NCBI GenBank assembly: GCA_025548565.1
Contig: JAJLPB010000017.1
Location: 1-64,000, forward strand
DNA: 64,000 bases
Direction of reading: 5' to 3'
Source of the DNA: Rugamonas sp. A1-17
Lineage (GTDB): Bacteria > Pseudomonadota > Gammaproteobacteria > Burkholderiales > Burkholderiaceae_D
Part shown: positions 1-8,465 of the stretch, piece by piece
Position numbering within the stretch: the first letter of the stretch is position 1
Layout: each line of letters begins with the position of its first letter
The notes under the pieces: generated by a model
The model's database searches: none
Told to the model about the DNA's origin: nothing
Seen by the model: only the letters and a program-made list of their open reading frames with translations
Program-made: the position numbers and the translations under genes

Positions 1-99
1 CTTATGGTTGAAGCATCTTCTTTTCGGGGCCTTTTTGGGGGCGTGCGAAAGAACAGTTCAACCCATGTCCTTTAAATAAAGGGCGTCTGCGGCCAGTAT

Positions 100-119
100 G
101 AATCCCACCGTCTCCGCCA
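100..119 (+). pseudogene. Isolated 3' end of a serine tRNA (possible attachment-site remnant)
   Basis: These 20 bases read exactly like the 3' T-loop half, acceptor strand and CCA of a bacterial tRNA-Ser (GAATCCCACC, then CGTCTCC, G, CCA). The rest of a tRNA is missing: the bases just upstream do not form the other T-stem strand (GTGGG would be needed), and no anticodon arm or 5' GGAGACG strand can be found. A tRNA tail without its body but with a natural-looking terminator after it is what an integrase leaves at the far end of an inserted element. It could also be a chance match or an old deletion. Confidence 0.5.
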
Positions 120-128
120 GAATCAGAC

Positions 129-159
129 AAAAAGCCCTTGATTTTTTCAAGGGCTTTTT
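129..159 (+). terminator. Rho-independent terminator
   Basis: A perfect 13-bp inverted repeat (AAAAAGCCCTTGA / TCAAGGGCTTTTT) around a five-T loop. Because the stem starts with A and ends with T it can work on both strands. It lies 9 bases after the tRNA-Ser 3' end, the usual place for a tRNA terminator. Confidence 0.85.
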
Positions 160-425
160 GTTTTTCCAAGAGGTCCTTCGCGCTGGCGTGTCGACCAGCA
201 CCGCCAAGCGTACGGGTCGAATCGATTCGCAAAGTCTTGCAGGTCGTCCCGTCCGGCTACTGGCGCTACGCTGTGCAGCGGCGTAATCCGGCTTCGCCCT
301 CGCACCAAACGGCCTCCTAAGTTTCCCGGGGATTCCGTCATTCCCGCGCCATAAATTGGACATATACTGTCGGGCTGAGCGTTGATGGGAATTGTCCGGT
401 GAGCCAGGTCCAGGAAAAAAACAGA

Positions 426-1706
426 ATGCCCGAAAGCGGCTTGACGCCGCCCCAGCCGCGCGAGGCTTGCCTGGATGCGCTGGCCCGCGTGCTGGCCAGC
501 CAGACCTTCGCCAAGAGCGCGCGGCTGTCGTCGTTCCTGCGCCATGTCTGTACCTTCACGGTCGAGGGGCAGGCGGCGGCGCTGTGCGAGCAGCACATCG
601 GGGTGGCGGTGTTCGGCCGCCCGGAACACTTCAATCCGGCCGACGACACCATCGTGCGCACCACGGCGCGGCTGCTGCGCCAGCGCTTGGCGCAATACTA
701 TGAGGAGGAGGGCGCCACCGACGCCCTGCGCATCGTCATCCCGCGCGGCGCCTATGTGCCGGTGTTCGTGCCGGCGCCGGCCGGGGAGCCGTCGCCGCAA
801 CCGCTGCCGGACCCGGCGGCCAGCCCCGCTCCCGCTCCCGCTGCCACGTCCGCCGCCAGTGCCGCGCCGGCCGCGCGCGGCGCCTGGCGCTGGCTGGGCG
901 CGGCCGCGCTGCTGGCCGGCGCGGCGCTGTTGTGGCTGGGCCAGCGCGGCCCGTCCGCCGTCGACACCTTCTGGCGCACCCTGTTGCCGGCCGACCGTGA
1001 CGCTTTGCTGGTGGTGCCGGACGTCGGTCTGGTGCTGTACCAGCTGGAGACGCGCAGCCAGGTCAGCCTGGAGGCCTACGCCGCCAAGCGGGTGGGCGAG
1101 CCGCTGGCGCCGCCCGACCAGGGCCACGCCGAGCATTTCCGCGCGCGCCGCCACACCGGCATGGCCTCGGTCCAGCTGGCGGCCGAGCTGGGCAAGCGGG
1201 CCAGCGCCGCGCCCCAGCGCCTGCATCTGCGCTTCGCGCGCGACCTGCAGCTGGACGACCTGAAGCGTGCCAACGTGGTGCTGGTCGGGGTGGCGCAGGC
1301 CAATCCCTGGTGGGAGCTATACCGTGGCCAGCTCGATTTCCATATCGACTGGGATCCGCGCCAGCCGGACCGGTTCGCGATCCTGAACGACCATCCGCAC
1401 GCCGGCGAGGCGGCCGCCTACGACTTCCAGATCGACGACCTGCGACGGCGCGGCTACGCCGTCATCGCCTACACTCCCGGCTTGGGCGGCGACGGCCGGG
1501 CCGTGCTGATCGGTGGCACCACCTCGGCCGGCACCGAGGCGGCCATCGAGTTCCTGGTCGATCCGGTCCGGCTGGGGCCGCTGCTGAAGCAGGCCACGCG
1601 GGCCGACGGCAGCATCGGCAGTTTCGAAATCCTGTTGCAGTGCGTGCTGCAGACCAACGGCAGCACCGACGCGCGCCTGCTTGGTTTTCACCTGCATCCG
1701 GGCTGA
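426..1706 (+). CDS. Membrane-anchored regulator with N-terminal winged-helix-like module and periplasmic sensor domain
   Basis: The protein is about 426 residues. Residues ~15-120 contain a conserved block (FLRHVCTF, GVAVFGRP, FNPADDTIVRT, LLRQRLAQYY, IPRGAYVPVF) that I recognise from large regulator-like proteins of Acidobacteria and related bacteria, presumed DNA-binding. A Pro/Ala-rich linker leads to one membrane segment (~155-174), followed by a ~250-residue extracytoplasmic domain with NPWWELY, IAYTPGLGG and GGTTSAGTEAA motifs. ATG 426 is chosen because AGGA lies 10 bases upstream; an in-frame GTG at 399 is possible. The gene sits 127 bp before a TonB-dependent receptor, whose promoter region carries tandem repeats this protein might bind. 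The ligand is unknown; the one-component membrane-sensor role is inferred from the layout. Confidence 0.65.
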   Translation: MPESGLTPPQPREACLDALARVLASQTFAKSARLSSFLRHVCTFTVEGQAAALCEQHIGVAVFGRPEHFNPADDTIVRTTARLLRQRLAQYYEEEGATDALRIVIPRGAYVPVFVPAPAGEPSPQPLPDPAASPAPAPAATSAASAAPAARGAWRWLGAAALLAGAALLWLGQRGPSAVDTFWRTLLPADRDALLVVPDVGLVLYQLETRSQVSLEAYAAKRVGEPLAPPDQGHAEHFRARRHTGMASVQLAAELGKRASAAPQRLHLRFARDLQLDDLKRANVVLVGVAQANPWWELYRGQLDFHIDWDPRQPDRFAILNDHPHAGEAAAYDFQIDDLRRRGYAVIAYTPGLGGDGRAVLIGGTTSAGTEAAIEFLVDPVRLGPLLKQATRADGSIGSFEILLQCVLQTNGSTDARLLGFHLHPG

Positions 1707-1718
1707 TTTCTCCCCGGT

Positions 1719-1744
1719 TTCACCGGGAAACTTCACCGTGAAAC
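1719..1744. repeat. Tandem 13-bp quasi-palindromic repeat, candidate operator
   Basis: Two head-to-tail copies, TTCACCGGGAAAC and TTCACCGTGAAAC, differ at one base. The second contains the perfect palindrome TTCACCGTGAA. They lie in the 127-bp gap between the membrane-anchored regulator and the TonB-dependent receptor, a natural place for an operator of that regulator. The first copy also overlaps a small hairpin (GTTTC-N5-GAAAC, 1717-1731) with no T-run. Confidence 0.5.
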
Positions 1745-1833
1745 GCCACACGGCGCCAGACGCTCCTTCTAGACTGCACAGCAATCCGGCCTCAGTCCGG
1801 TCGTTACAACAACCAGTCCAGTCGAGGAATACC

Positions 1834-4356
1834 ATGGTGAAGAATCAGAGGGAACGTAAAGCGCTGTCGATGCTCCTGTTGGGGGCGATCGGCGCCCATG
1901 CCAGCGCCGAGGAGGCGCCGGCGCCGCAGGACCAGCCGCAGGCCGAGCAACAGCAGGTGGTGGTGACCGGCACCTCCGGGCGCAGGAAGAAGTTCGAGAC
2001 GCCGTACGCCATCTCCACCATCGGCGACGCGGAAATCCAGCGTCGCGATCCCAAGAGCACGGTCGACCTGCTGAAGTCGGTCCCCGGCATCAAGGTGGAG
2101 AACTCGGGCGGCCAGGGCGGCGGCGAGAACGTGGTGATACGCGGCCTGCCGTTCTCCGGCTTCCGCCTGATGGATATGCTGGAGGACGGCCTGCCGCTGT
2201 TCGAGTCGAACTTCGAGCGCCAGTTGCAGATCGACGAGCTGTACCGGGTCGACCTGGGCACCGCGGGAGCCGAGATCGTGCGCGGCGGCACGGCGCCGCT
2301 GTACAGCAACAACGCCGCCGGCGGCGTGGTCAACTTCCTGTCCAATTTCGGCACGCCCGAGCCGGAGCACACGGCCCGGCTGACGCTGGGCCAGCACCGG
2401 CAGGTGCGCGCCGACCTGGCGCTGTCCGGCCCGCTCAACGAGCGCCTGCTCTACAGCCTGAGCGGCTTCGTCCGCCAGGGCGACGGCCTGCGCGACCCGG
2501 GCTTCCCGCGCGCCGACCGCGGCGGCCAGTTCAAGCTGGGCGCGACCTATCTGCTGGGCGGCGGCGACCAGCTGTACGCCAGCCTGAAGTACCTGAACGA
2601 CCGTGCCATCTTCTACACCAGCATCCCGCTGACCGACGCCCGCAACGGCAATTCGCTGGCCGGCCTGATCGACCCGCACAGCGGCACCCTGGATTCGGCC
2701 AGCTTCAGCCAGGTGCGCTACCGGGTGCTGGACGGCCAGGGCGGCAGCGGCTATGCCGACCGCGACCTGAGCGACGGCATCCATCCGCAGGTGACCACCC
2801 TGACCGCCGGCGGCGACTTCAGCCTGGGGGGCGGATGGAAACTGAGCGACAAGGCCCGCTACACCAGCGGCGAGGTCGGCTTCAACGCCATACTCAACGG
2901 CGCGCCCTCGGACGCGGCGGCGCTGCTGCAGTCCAACCTGGGTGCGGCGCAGAAGGCCTACCCCGGCACCACCGCGCTGCGCTACCTGTACGCCGGCAGC
3001 GGCCGGGCCTACGATCCCGCCGCCACCGCCGGGCTGACCATGACCAACACCTGGTCCAGCACCGCCTCCACCCTGCGCAACGCCATGAACGACCTGCGCG
3101 CCAGCAATTCCTTTTCGCCGGCAGGCTGGGGCACGCACGATGTGGTGCTGGGCCTGAGCCTGAGCCGGTTCAGCCTGGACCAGCAGCAGATCGGCAACAC
3201 CATCCTCACCAACGTCAAGACCCAGCCCGACCTGCTGGACATCCAGGCGCTCAACGCGGCCGGCCAGCCGACCGGCATGGTGACCGAAAACGGCTTCACC
3301 ACCTACGGCAGTGGCGACCTGATCGGCCGTGCGCACGGCCTGGCCTCGGCGGTGTACGTGGCAGAGAACTGGCACCTCGCCCCGGACTGGCAGGTCGACG
3401 TGGGCGTGCGCCACGAGCTGCGCCAGGAACGCGGCGAGCGCGGCGTGATCGGCAAGCAGGTGCTGGCGGCCAGCGGACCGCTGGCCGCGCAAAGCGTGAC
3501 GGGCCTGGTCGGCTACCTGCCGTATCGCGTGACCCAGCGCGGCACGGCCTGGAGCGCCGGATCGCTGTACCAGATCAGCCAGCCGCTGAACGCCTTCGTG
3601 CGCTATTCCAGCGCCTACAGCCTGCCGCGCCTGAGCGACTACTGGGCCAACATCAACAACGGCGTGGCCGGCACGCTGCCCAACGGCCAGCCAGTGCCGG
3701 TGACGCCGGTGCGCCAGGCCGAGGCCGGCCTGAAACTGTCGCAGCGGCGCCTGCAGCTGGTGCTGATCGGCTTCTACAGCAACTTCAAGAACCTCAACTC
3801 CTCGACTTACTTCGCCAACGCGGCCGGGGTGCTGAGCAACCAGGCGCTGCTGATCAACACCACCACCAAGGGGCTGGAGCTGGAGGCGGCGTGGCGGCCG
3901 GCGCCGGCGTTCGAACTGAACGGCTCGGCCACCTGGCAGCAGCCGCGGGTGGACCGGGGCGAGTCCTTCAGCGCCCTGTCGGCCGACAGCATCGCCGGCA
4001 AGCAGATCCCGCGCGTGCCGCGCGCCATGGCCACGCTCAGCCCGGCCTGGCTGTTCGACATCGACGGCCACGGCGGACGCCTGTACGCCAGCTTCAGCGC
4101 GGTGGGCAAGAGCTACCAGGACTTCGTCAACACCAGCCTGCTGCCGGCCTATCGCACGCTGGACTTGGGCCTGCAATACCGTCTCACGCCCAGCCTCAGC
4201 CTGCAACTGACGGCCAGCAACGTCGGCAACTCCGCCGGCCTGACCGAGGGCAATGCGCGCGCGCCATCCGGCAACGCCTTCAGCGTGGCCGAGGCGAGCA
4301 CCGGCAGGCCGATCTTCGGGCGCAGCGTGGCCGTGTCGGCGACCCTGCAATGGTGA
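1834..4356 (+). CDS. TonB-dependent receptor
   Basis: This is an outer-membrane receptor of about 840 residues. It begins with a signal peptide (cleavage near HASA-EE) and a TonB box-like VVVTG segment near residue 45, then a plug domain (SVPGIKVENSGG, VVIRGLPFSG, AEIVRGGTAPLY, AAGGVVNFLS) and a 22-strand-type barrel ending in an aromatic residue (LQW). ATG 1834 is preferred over upstream in-frame codons because it has a GAGGA site and starts the signal peptide directly. The substrate is not evident; the plug is not a classic siderophore type and there is no Fur box. The stop codon overlaps the start of an exported 2H phosphoesterase, which suggests the two proteins handle the same phosphorylated ligand (inference). 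Confidence 0.85.
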   Translation: MVKNQRERKALSMLLLGAIGAHASAEEAPAPQDQPQAEQQQVVVTGTSGRRKKFETPYAISTIGDAEIQRRDPKSTVDLLKSVPGIKVENSGGQGGGENVVIRGLPFSGFRLMDMLEDGLPLFESNFERQLQIDELYRVDLGTAGAEIVRGGTAPLYSNNAAGGVVNFLSNFGTPEPEHTARLTLGQHRQVRADLALSGPLNERLLYSLSGFVRQGDGLRDPGFPRADRGGQFKLGATYLLGGGDQLYASLKYLNDRAIFYTSIPLTDARNGNSLAGLIDPHSGTLDSASFSQVRYRVLDGQGGSGYADRDLSDGIHPQVTTLTAGGDFSLGGGWKLSDKARYTSGEVGFNAILNGAPSDAAALLQSNLGAAQKAYPGTTALRYLYAGSGRAYDPAATAGLTMTNTWSSTASTLRNAMNDLRASNSFSPAGWGTHDVVLGLSLSRFSLDQQQIGNTILTNVKTQPDLLDIQALNAAGQPTGMVTENGFTTYGSGDLIGRAHGLASAVYVAENWHLAPDWQVDVGVRHELRQERGERGVIGKQVLAASGPLAAQSVTGLVGYLPYRVTQRGTAWSAGSLYQISQPLNAFVRYSSAYSLPRLSDYWANINNGVAGTLPNGQPVPVTPVRQAEAGLKLSQRRLQLVLIGFYSNFKNLNSSTYFANAAGVLSNQALLINTTTKGLELEAAWRPAPAFELNGSATWQQPRVDRGESFSALSADSIAGKQIPRVPRAMATLSPAWLFDIDGHGGRLYASFSAVGKSYQDFVNTSLLPAYRTLDLGLQYRLTPSLSLQLTASNVGNSAGLTEGNARAPSGNAFSVAEASTGRPIFGRSVAVSATLQW

Positions 4357-5159
4357 GCGTGCCGAAGTCGCGCGCGCACTGCGCGCAGTCGTGGTCGCGG
4401 CGGCGCGCCCTGGCCGCGCTGCTGCGGGGCGGGGCGGCGCTGGGCGCCGGCGGCATGGCGCTGGCCGCGCCGCCGCGCACGGCGGTGGCGCCCAAGTTCC
4501 ATCCGGACGGCAGCGAGGCGCACTGGCCCGGCAACTCCATCATCTGCCACGTGGACAAGCGCAGCGACAGCTTCATGGCTTTGCTGGACATCCACTGCGC
4601 GCTGATGCGCAGCGGCATGCTGCACCGGATCGCCGTGCTGCCGCCGGCCAGCTACCACATGACGATCTTCAACGGCGTCTCGTATCCGGCGCGCCGGCTG
4701 GCCTTCCCAACCGACGTTCCGCCCGACGCCAGCGAGGCTTTTTGCAACGCCTGGTTGCTGGCCAAGCTGAAGGACTTCGACCTGGGCTGCGAGCTGCCGT
4801 TGCGCCTGCGCCCCTTGCCGGTGGAGCAGCAGACCAATTTGTACAACATCCTGTTCGAGCCGGTGGACGCGGCGGAAAACCGCAAGCTGCGCCAGCTGCG
4901 CGACCGGCTGGCGCAGGCGCTGAGCTACCGCCTGCCCGACCACGACAGCTTCCGCTTCCACGTCACACTGAATTATTTTTATTCGGCCATGCGCGGCGGC
5001 GAGGAGCAGCGCTTCCGCCAGCTGCACCAGCGGCTGGCGGGGGACTTGATACGGCGCGCGCCGGTGCTGGAGCTGCACAATCCCGAGTATGTGTATTTCG
5101 ACGGGATGTACGAGTTCCGGCCGCAGCTGTTGCTGAGGAATCGGGGCGTGCCGGGGTAG
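4350..5159 (+). CDS. Exported 2H phosphoesterase-superfamily protein (DUF1868-like)
   Basis: The protein of 269 residues carries two H-x-T motifs, HMT at 103-105 (YHMTIFNG) and HVT at 204-206 (FHVTLNYF), the signature of the 2H phosphoesterase superfamily, whose members cut 2',3'-cyclic nucleotides or related cyclic phosphodiesters. Spacing and flanks resemble the DUF1868 group. The N-terminus has SRRRALAAL followed by a hydrophobic Ala/Gly-rich stretch ending in ALAA, so export (possibly Tat) is likely. Most 2H enzymes are cytoplasmic, which makes an exported copy unusual. The gene overlaps the receptor gene by 7 bases (ATGGTGA), implying translational coupling. The substrate is unknown; both catalytic motifs are intact. 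Confidence 0.72.
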   Translation: MVSVPKSRAHCAQSWSRRRALAALLRGGAALGAGGMALAAPPRTAVAPKFHPDGSEAHWPGNSIICHVDKRSDSFMALLDIHCALMRSGMLHRIAVLPPASYHMTIFNGVSYPARRLAFPTDVPPDASEAFCNAWLLAKLKDFDLGCELPLRLRPLPVEQQTNLYNILFEPVDAAENRKLRQLRDRLAQALSYRLPDHDSFRFHVTLNYFYSAMRGGEEQRFRQLHQRLAGDLIRRAPVLELHNPEYVYFDGMYEFRPQLLLRNRGVPG

Positions 5160-5257
5160 GGGCCGCCCCACGGCGGGGGCGGATGTTGCGGGAGGTTTTT
5201 CGACGGCGCGCCAGCGCCGCGCGCCGGGGGGGCGCGCGACGTGTGCGTCATTTAATA

Positions 5258-8200
5258 TCAGAACGTGTACTGCGCCAGCAGCGTGTAGCGCGGGCCGCTC
5301 ATGAAGACCTGACGGGTGAAGTCGCCCGAATGCTGCTCCATGATCTGGCGGGTATACGAGTTCGTCAGATTGGTCGCTTCCAGGCCGACACGGAACTTGT
5401 CCGTGAAGTCATAGAAGACCGACGCGTCCAGCTGGCCGTACGCCGCCTGGTACAACGGCAGGCCGTATGCCTGGTCGTTGTTGGTGGTCGGGATCAGGAA
5501 GCGGTCCGCGCCGGAGGCAGGATTCGTGTTCAGGCCGTTGTTGCCGCGGCTGCCCCACTGGTTCACACCCAGCAGGTAACGCGAGCGCCAGTTGTAGGCC
5601 AGTCGCATCGACAGTCCATGCTGCTCGTACATGAGCGCCAGATTGATCGTGTGGCGCGACAGGCCCTGCAACGGCGTCTTGCCGAACGCGCGCGCATCGG
5701 TATCGCAGCCGTTGATGTTCAGGTTGAAGTTGGACGAGGCGTCGTTACCCGAGCACCATGCCTGGAACACCGGGTCCTTCAGCGTGCGCTCGCTCTGCAC
5801 GTAGGTCCAGCTTGCCTGGGTGCCCACGCCGCGCAGCCAGTCCGGCACGAAATCGTAGTATTGCTGGTGGGCGATCTCGAAACCGCGGGCATAACCCTTG
5901 GCGCCGTTGACCGGACCGGTGACCACGAAGGTCTGCGGCTTGCCGTTGACGTCGTTCGCCGTGTAGCCGTAGTTCTTCGTGATGACGATGTCCTTGAGGT
6001 CCTTGTTGAACAACGAGAACGTCAGCGAGCCGGCCTTGGCGAAGTACCACTCCGCGGTCAGGTCGACGTTGGTGGACGTGGTCGGCTTGAGCAGCGGGTT
6101 GCCGTCGCTGGTGCCGGTCAGGCTGGTGCCGTTGAACTGCACGCCGGTCGTGTTGCCGGATGCATCCTTGGTGACGGTCTGCAGGGTCTGTGCGCTCAGC
6201 GTCGTCTGTACCTGGAGCTGGTTGAAGTCCGGACGCGCCATGGCCTTGGCCACCGCGAAACGGAACTGCAGTTCATTGCTGGCCTTCAGGCGCAGATTCA
6301 GGCTCGGCAGCCAGTTGTCGTAGGAATTGCTGAACGACTGCGCTTGCGCGAACTGCGCGATGTTGATCAGCTTGTCCTGGCCGGTCACGTTGACGCCGCT
6401 GCCGGTGGCGATGGGGGCCGGAGGCGTGAACGAGACGTAGCCGCTGCCGGCGCCGCGCGTCCTCACGTAGCGGATGCCGACATTGCCATCGATCGGGTAC
6501 TTGAGGTCATCCCAGCCGAAGCGCAACTGCGTGTAGGCGGCGCGGGTGCGCTCGGTCTGCGTGTTGGTGGCGGCCGGATCGTCAAAGCTCGACGGCTTCC
6601 ACGGCGTGCAGCTCGAACCTTTCTCGGCGCACAGGACGTCGTGGTAGGCGTGGATCTTGGCCCATTGGTCCGGGAAGCCGCGCACCGTGGCCGCGTCCGC
6701 GAACAGCATCGGCGGCAACTGGTATTTGCCGCCAAAGAAGTTGTCGATCGTCTGCAGCGAAGAGCCGCCGGCGAAGCGCGGATCGCTCAGGCGGGCTACG
6801 CCGTTGATCTGCCAGCCCTCCATCCAGGGGAAGGTGATCGCCTGCCAATTGTAGAACTGCTGGGCCTTGTTGTTGACGCCTTCGCGGTCGGCCATGCGCA
6901 CGCCGAAGCGGATGTCGCGCAGCACCGGGTCGTCGAAGGAGAACTTGACGTCGGATTTCCACGCTTTCTGGGTGGCCGTGGCGTGGTCCAGCGCTTCCTG
7001 GGTATAGGCCCAGTAGTAGTTCTTCGGATCGGCCATGTAGGCCGCCGAACCGAGGCCGATCTGCGGAACCTTGCCGGTCATATCCACGGTCTGGTTCGGC
7101 AGGATGAAGCCGGTCGATACGTCGGCGTCGAAACCCTCGGTGGTCGAGCGTACATGCTGGAAGTCGTTGGTCCAGGTCAGGGCCGGCGAAAGGCGCCACT
7201 GCACGTTCAGCGCGGTGTCCCGGGTGCTGGATTCACGGGTGTTGATACGCTGCGAGCTGTTGAACGGCGAACCGCCGTAGGTCGGGTTCGAGATCGTGCC
7301 ATGCTGGAACGCGCCCTTGCTGTCGAAGACCGAGTCGGCGCTGGCCACCTGCTGGTACCACTTGTCCTCGGACGAGGCCACCACGTGCTCGTCCAGGTCT
7401 TCCTTGTAGCGGGTCTTGAAGTAGGTCAGCGAGGCCGTCAGGTCTCTGTTCGGCCGCCACTGGAGGGCCGCGTAGTCGCCGCGGCGGGTGCGTTCGAATT
7501 CTTGCGAGCGATAGCCGACGCCAAGCGGTATCCATTTCGTTTTGGCGGGATCGTAAAGGGCCGGGTCGGTGGAGTTCACGTGCGGGAAGTAGGGATCGAC
7601 GCCCACGCCATCCGATCGGCTGGGGCTCTTCGCATGGGCGAAATCGACCAGGGCGCCGAATTCGCCGAGCCCGGTGTCCCAGCGGTTCGACAGCAACAGG
7701 GTGCCGGTCGGGGAGGGCGCTCCCTTGCGCAGTGTGGAATAGGATTCCGACACGCCCATGGTCCCCTTGAAGCCCTTGTAGTTGAACGGCATGGCTGTGC
7801 GCAGATTGACCAGGCCGGCGACAGCGCCTTCGATCTGTTCCGCGGACGGATTCTTATAGACATCGACGCCGGCCATCAGCTCCGGCGCCACGTCGGAGAA
7901 GCCGAGCGAGCGGCCGCCGCCGGCCGAGAAGGCGTCGCGGCCGTTGACTTCCGAACGCACGTAGGTCAGGCCGCGCACCGACACGCCGGAACCCTCGACC
8001 GACTGGCGGTTCGGGTCGCCCGCCATGTTGCGGTCGATGGTGACGCCGGCGATGCGCTGCAGCACCTCGGTGACCGAACGGTCCGGCAGCTTGCCGATGT
8101 CCTCGGCGACGATCGAATCGACGACTTCATCGGCATCCTGCTTGAGTTTTTGCGCGGATTGCAAAGCGGCGCGCTGGCCGCTCACCACCACCACGGCCGG

Positions 8201-8317
8201 ACTCTTTGCCTGGTCGGCGTTGCCGGTGTCGGCCGTCTGGGCCCATGCCGCGCTGCTGTACAGCACAACAAGCTGTGTAACCGCTGCGGCGATCGCAGTT
8301 TTTTGCAATGTCTTCAA
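5258..8317 (-). CDS. TonB-dependent receptor, Caulobacter-type carbohydrate family (TIGR01782-like)
   Basis: This is a large outer-membrane receptor (1019 residues). It has a signal peptide ending SSAAWAQ, a plug with VVVSGQRAALQSAQ, DSIVAEDIGKLPDRSVTE and VLQRIAGVTIDR, and a long barrel ending in YTLLAQYTF. The DIGKLPD and ALQ-A signature is typical of receptors for plant oligosaccharides in Caulobacter, Xanthomonas and Massilia. The start codon is TTG, with GGGAGA just upstream; there is no better ATG and the TTG opens the signal peptide. It lies 148 bp downstream of the halogenase gene on the same strand. A LacI-type box at 8359-8372 lies in that gap, so it is probably under control of the neighbouring LacI protein with the xylanase genes. 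Confidence 0.88.
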   Translation of the reverse strand: MKTLQKTAIAAAVTQLVVLYSSAAWAQTADTGNADQAKSPAVVVVSGQRAALQSAQKLKQDADEVVDSIVAEDIGKLPDRSVTEVLQRIAGVTIDRNMAGDPNRQSVEGSGVSVRGLTYVRSEVNGRDAFSAGGGRSLGFSDVAPELMAGVDVYKNPSAEQIEGAVAGLVNLRTAMPFNYKGFKGTMGVSESYSTLRKGAPSPTGTLLLSNRWDTGLGEFGALVDFAHAKSPSRSDGVGVDPYFPHVNSTDPALYDPAKTKWIPLGVGYRSQEFERTRRGDYAALQWRPNRDLTASLTYFKTRYKEDLDEHVVASSEDKWYQQVASADSVFDSKGAFQHGTISNPTYGGSPFNSSQRINTRESSTRDTALNVQWRLSPALTWTNDFQHVRSTTEGFDADVSTGFILPNQTVDMTGKVPQIGLGSAAYMADPKNYYWAYTQEALDHATATQKAWKSDVKFSFDDPVLRDIRFGVRMADREGVNNKAQQFYNWQAITFPWMEGWQINGVARLSDPRFAGGSSLQTIDNFFGGKYQLPPMLFADAATVRGFPDQWAKIHAYHDVLCAEKGSSCTPWKPSSFDDPAATNTQTERTRAAYTQLRFGWDDLKYPIDGNVGIRYVRTRGAGSGYVSFTPPAPIATGSGVNVTGQDKLINIAQFAQAQSFSNSYDNWLPSLNLRLKASNELQFRFAVAKAMARPDFNQLQVQTTLSAQTLQTVTKDASGNTTGVQFNGTSLTGTSDGNPLLKPTTSTNVDLTAEWYFAKAGSLTFSLFNKDLKDIVITKNYGYTANDVNGKPQTFVVTGPVNGAKGYARGFEIAHQQYYDFVPDWLRGVGTQASWTYVQSERTLKDPVFQAWCSGNDASSNFNLNINGCDTDARAFGKTPLQGLSRHTINLALMYEQHGLSMRLAYNWRSRYLLGVNQWGSRGNNGLNTNPASGADRFLIPTTNNDQAYGLPLYQAAYGQLDASVFYDFTDKFRVGLEATNLTNSYTRQIMEQHSGDFTRQVFMSGPRYTLLAQYTF

Positions 8318-8358
8318 TTTGTCTCCCTGATATCGGTGGTTTTTTTATAGGTCATGAT

Positions 8359-8372
8359 TTGTAGCGCTTGCA
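8359..8372. promoter_or_regulatory. LacI-type (xyl-box-like) operator before TonB receptor
   Basis: TTGTAGCGCTTGCA matches 11 of 14 positions of TGGTAGCGCTAACA, which I recall as the Xanthomonas xyl-box bound by the LacI-family XylR. It sits about 42 bp before the start of the TonB-dependent receptor. Function is inferred from similarity and from the nearby LacI gene. Confidence 0.45.
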
Positions 8373-8465
8373 TGCTCGTGCTACGTTTTGCTGCTGACTC
8401 TGGCTTTTTTTACACTGCCATAAGTGTTTGTTGCAAAAATTGGGGCGCGGCCAGGATTGCGCACG

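Larger units (their letters stand above)
1..425. other. Intergenic stretch at left edge
   Basis: No convincing gene is visible here; the short reading frames on either strand have no ribosome-binding site and no recognisable protein. The stretch does hold an isolated tRNA-Ser 3' end (100-119) and a strong intrinsic terminator (129-159), both listed separately. From about 160 to 400 I see only a probable promoter zone for the downstream regulator gene. Confidence 0.6.

Noticed and set aside
1681..1833. Upstream extension of the TonB receptor frame (about 51 codons)
   Set aside because: It overlaps the end of the regulator gene and the tandem repeats, lacks a ribosome-binding site and would bury the signal peptide.
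5205..5240. GC-rich inverted repeats after the first TonB receptor
   Set aside because: Alternating GC sequence gives several overlapping stems but no T-run; I cannot support a specific terminator.
4253..8350. Very long plus-strand open frame (about 1365 codons) opposite a TonB-dependent receptor gene
   Set aside because: It is a GC-driven shadow of the minus-strand receptor, which has a signal peptide, plug and barrel motifs. The open frame's product is Arg/Ala-rich with no domain and no ribosome-binding site.
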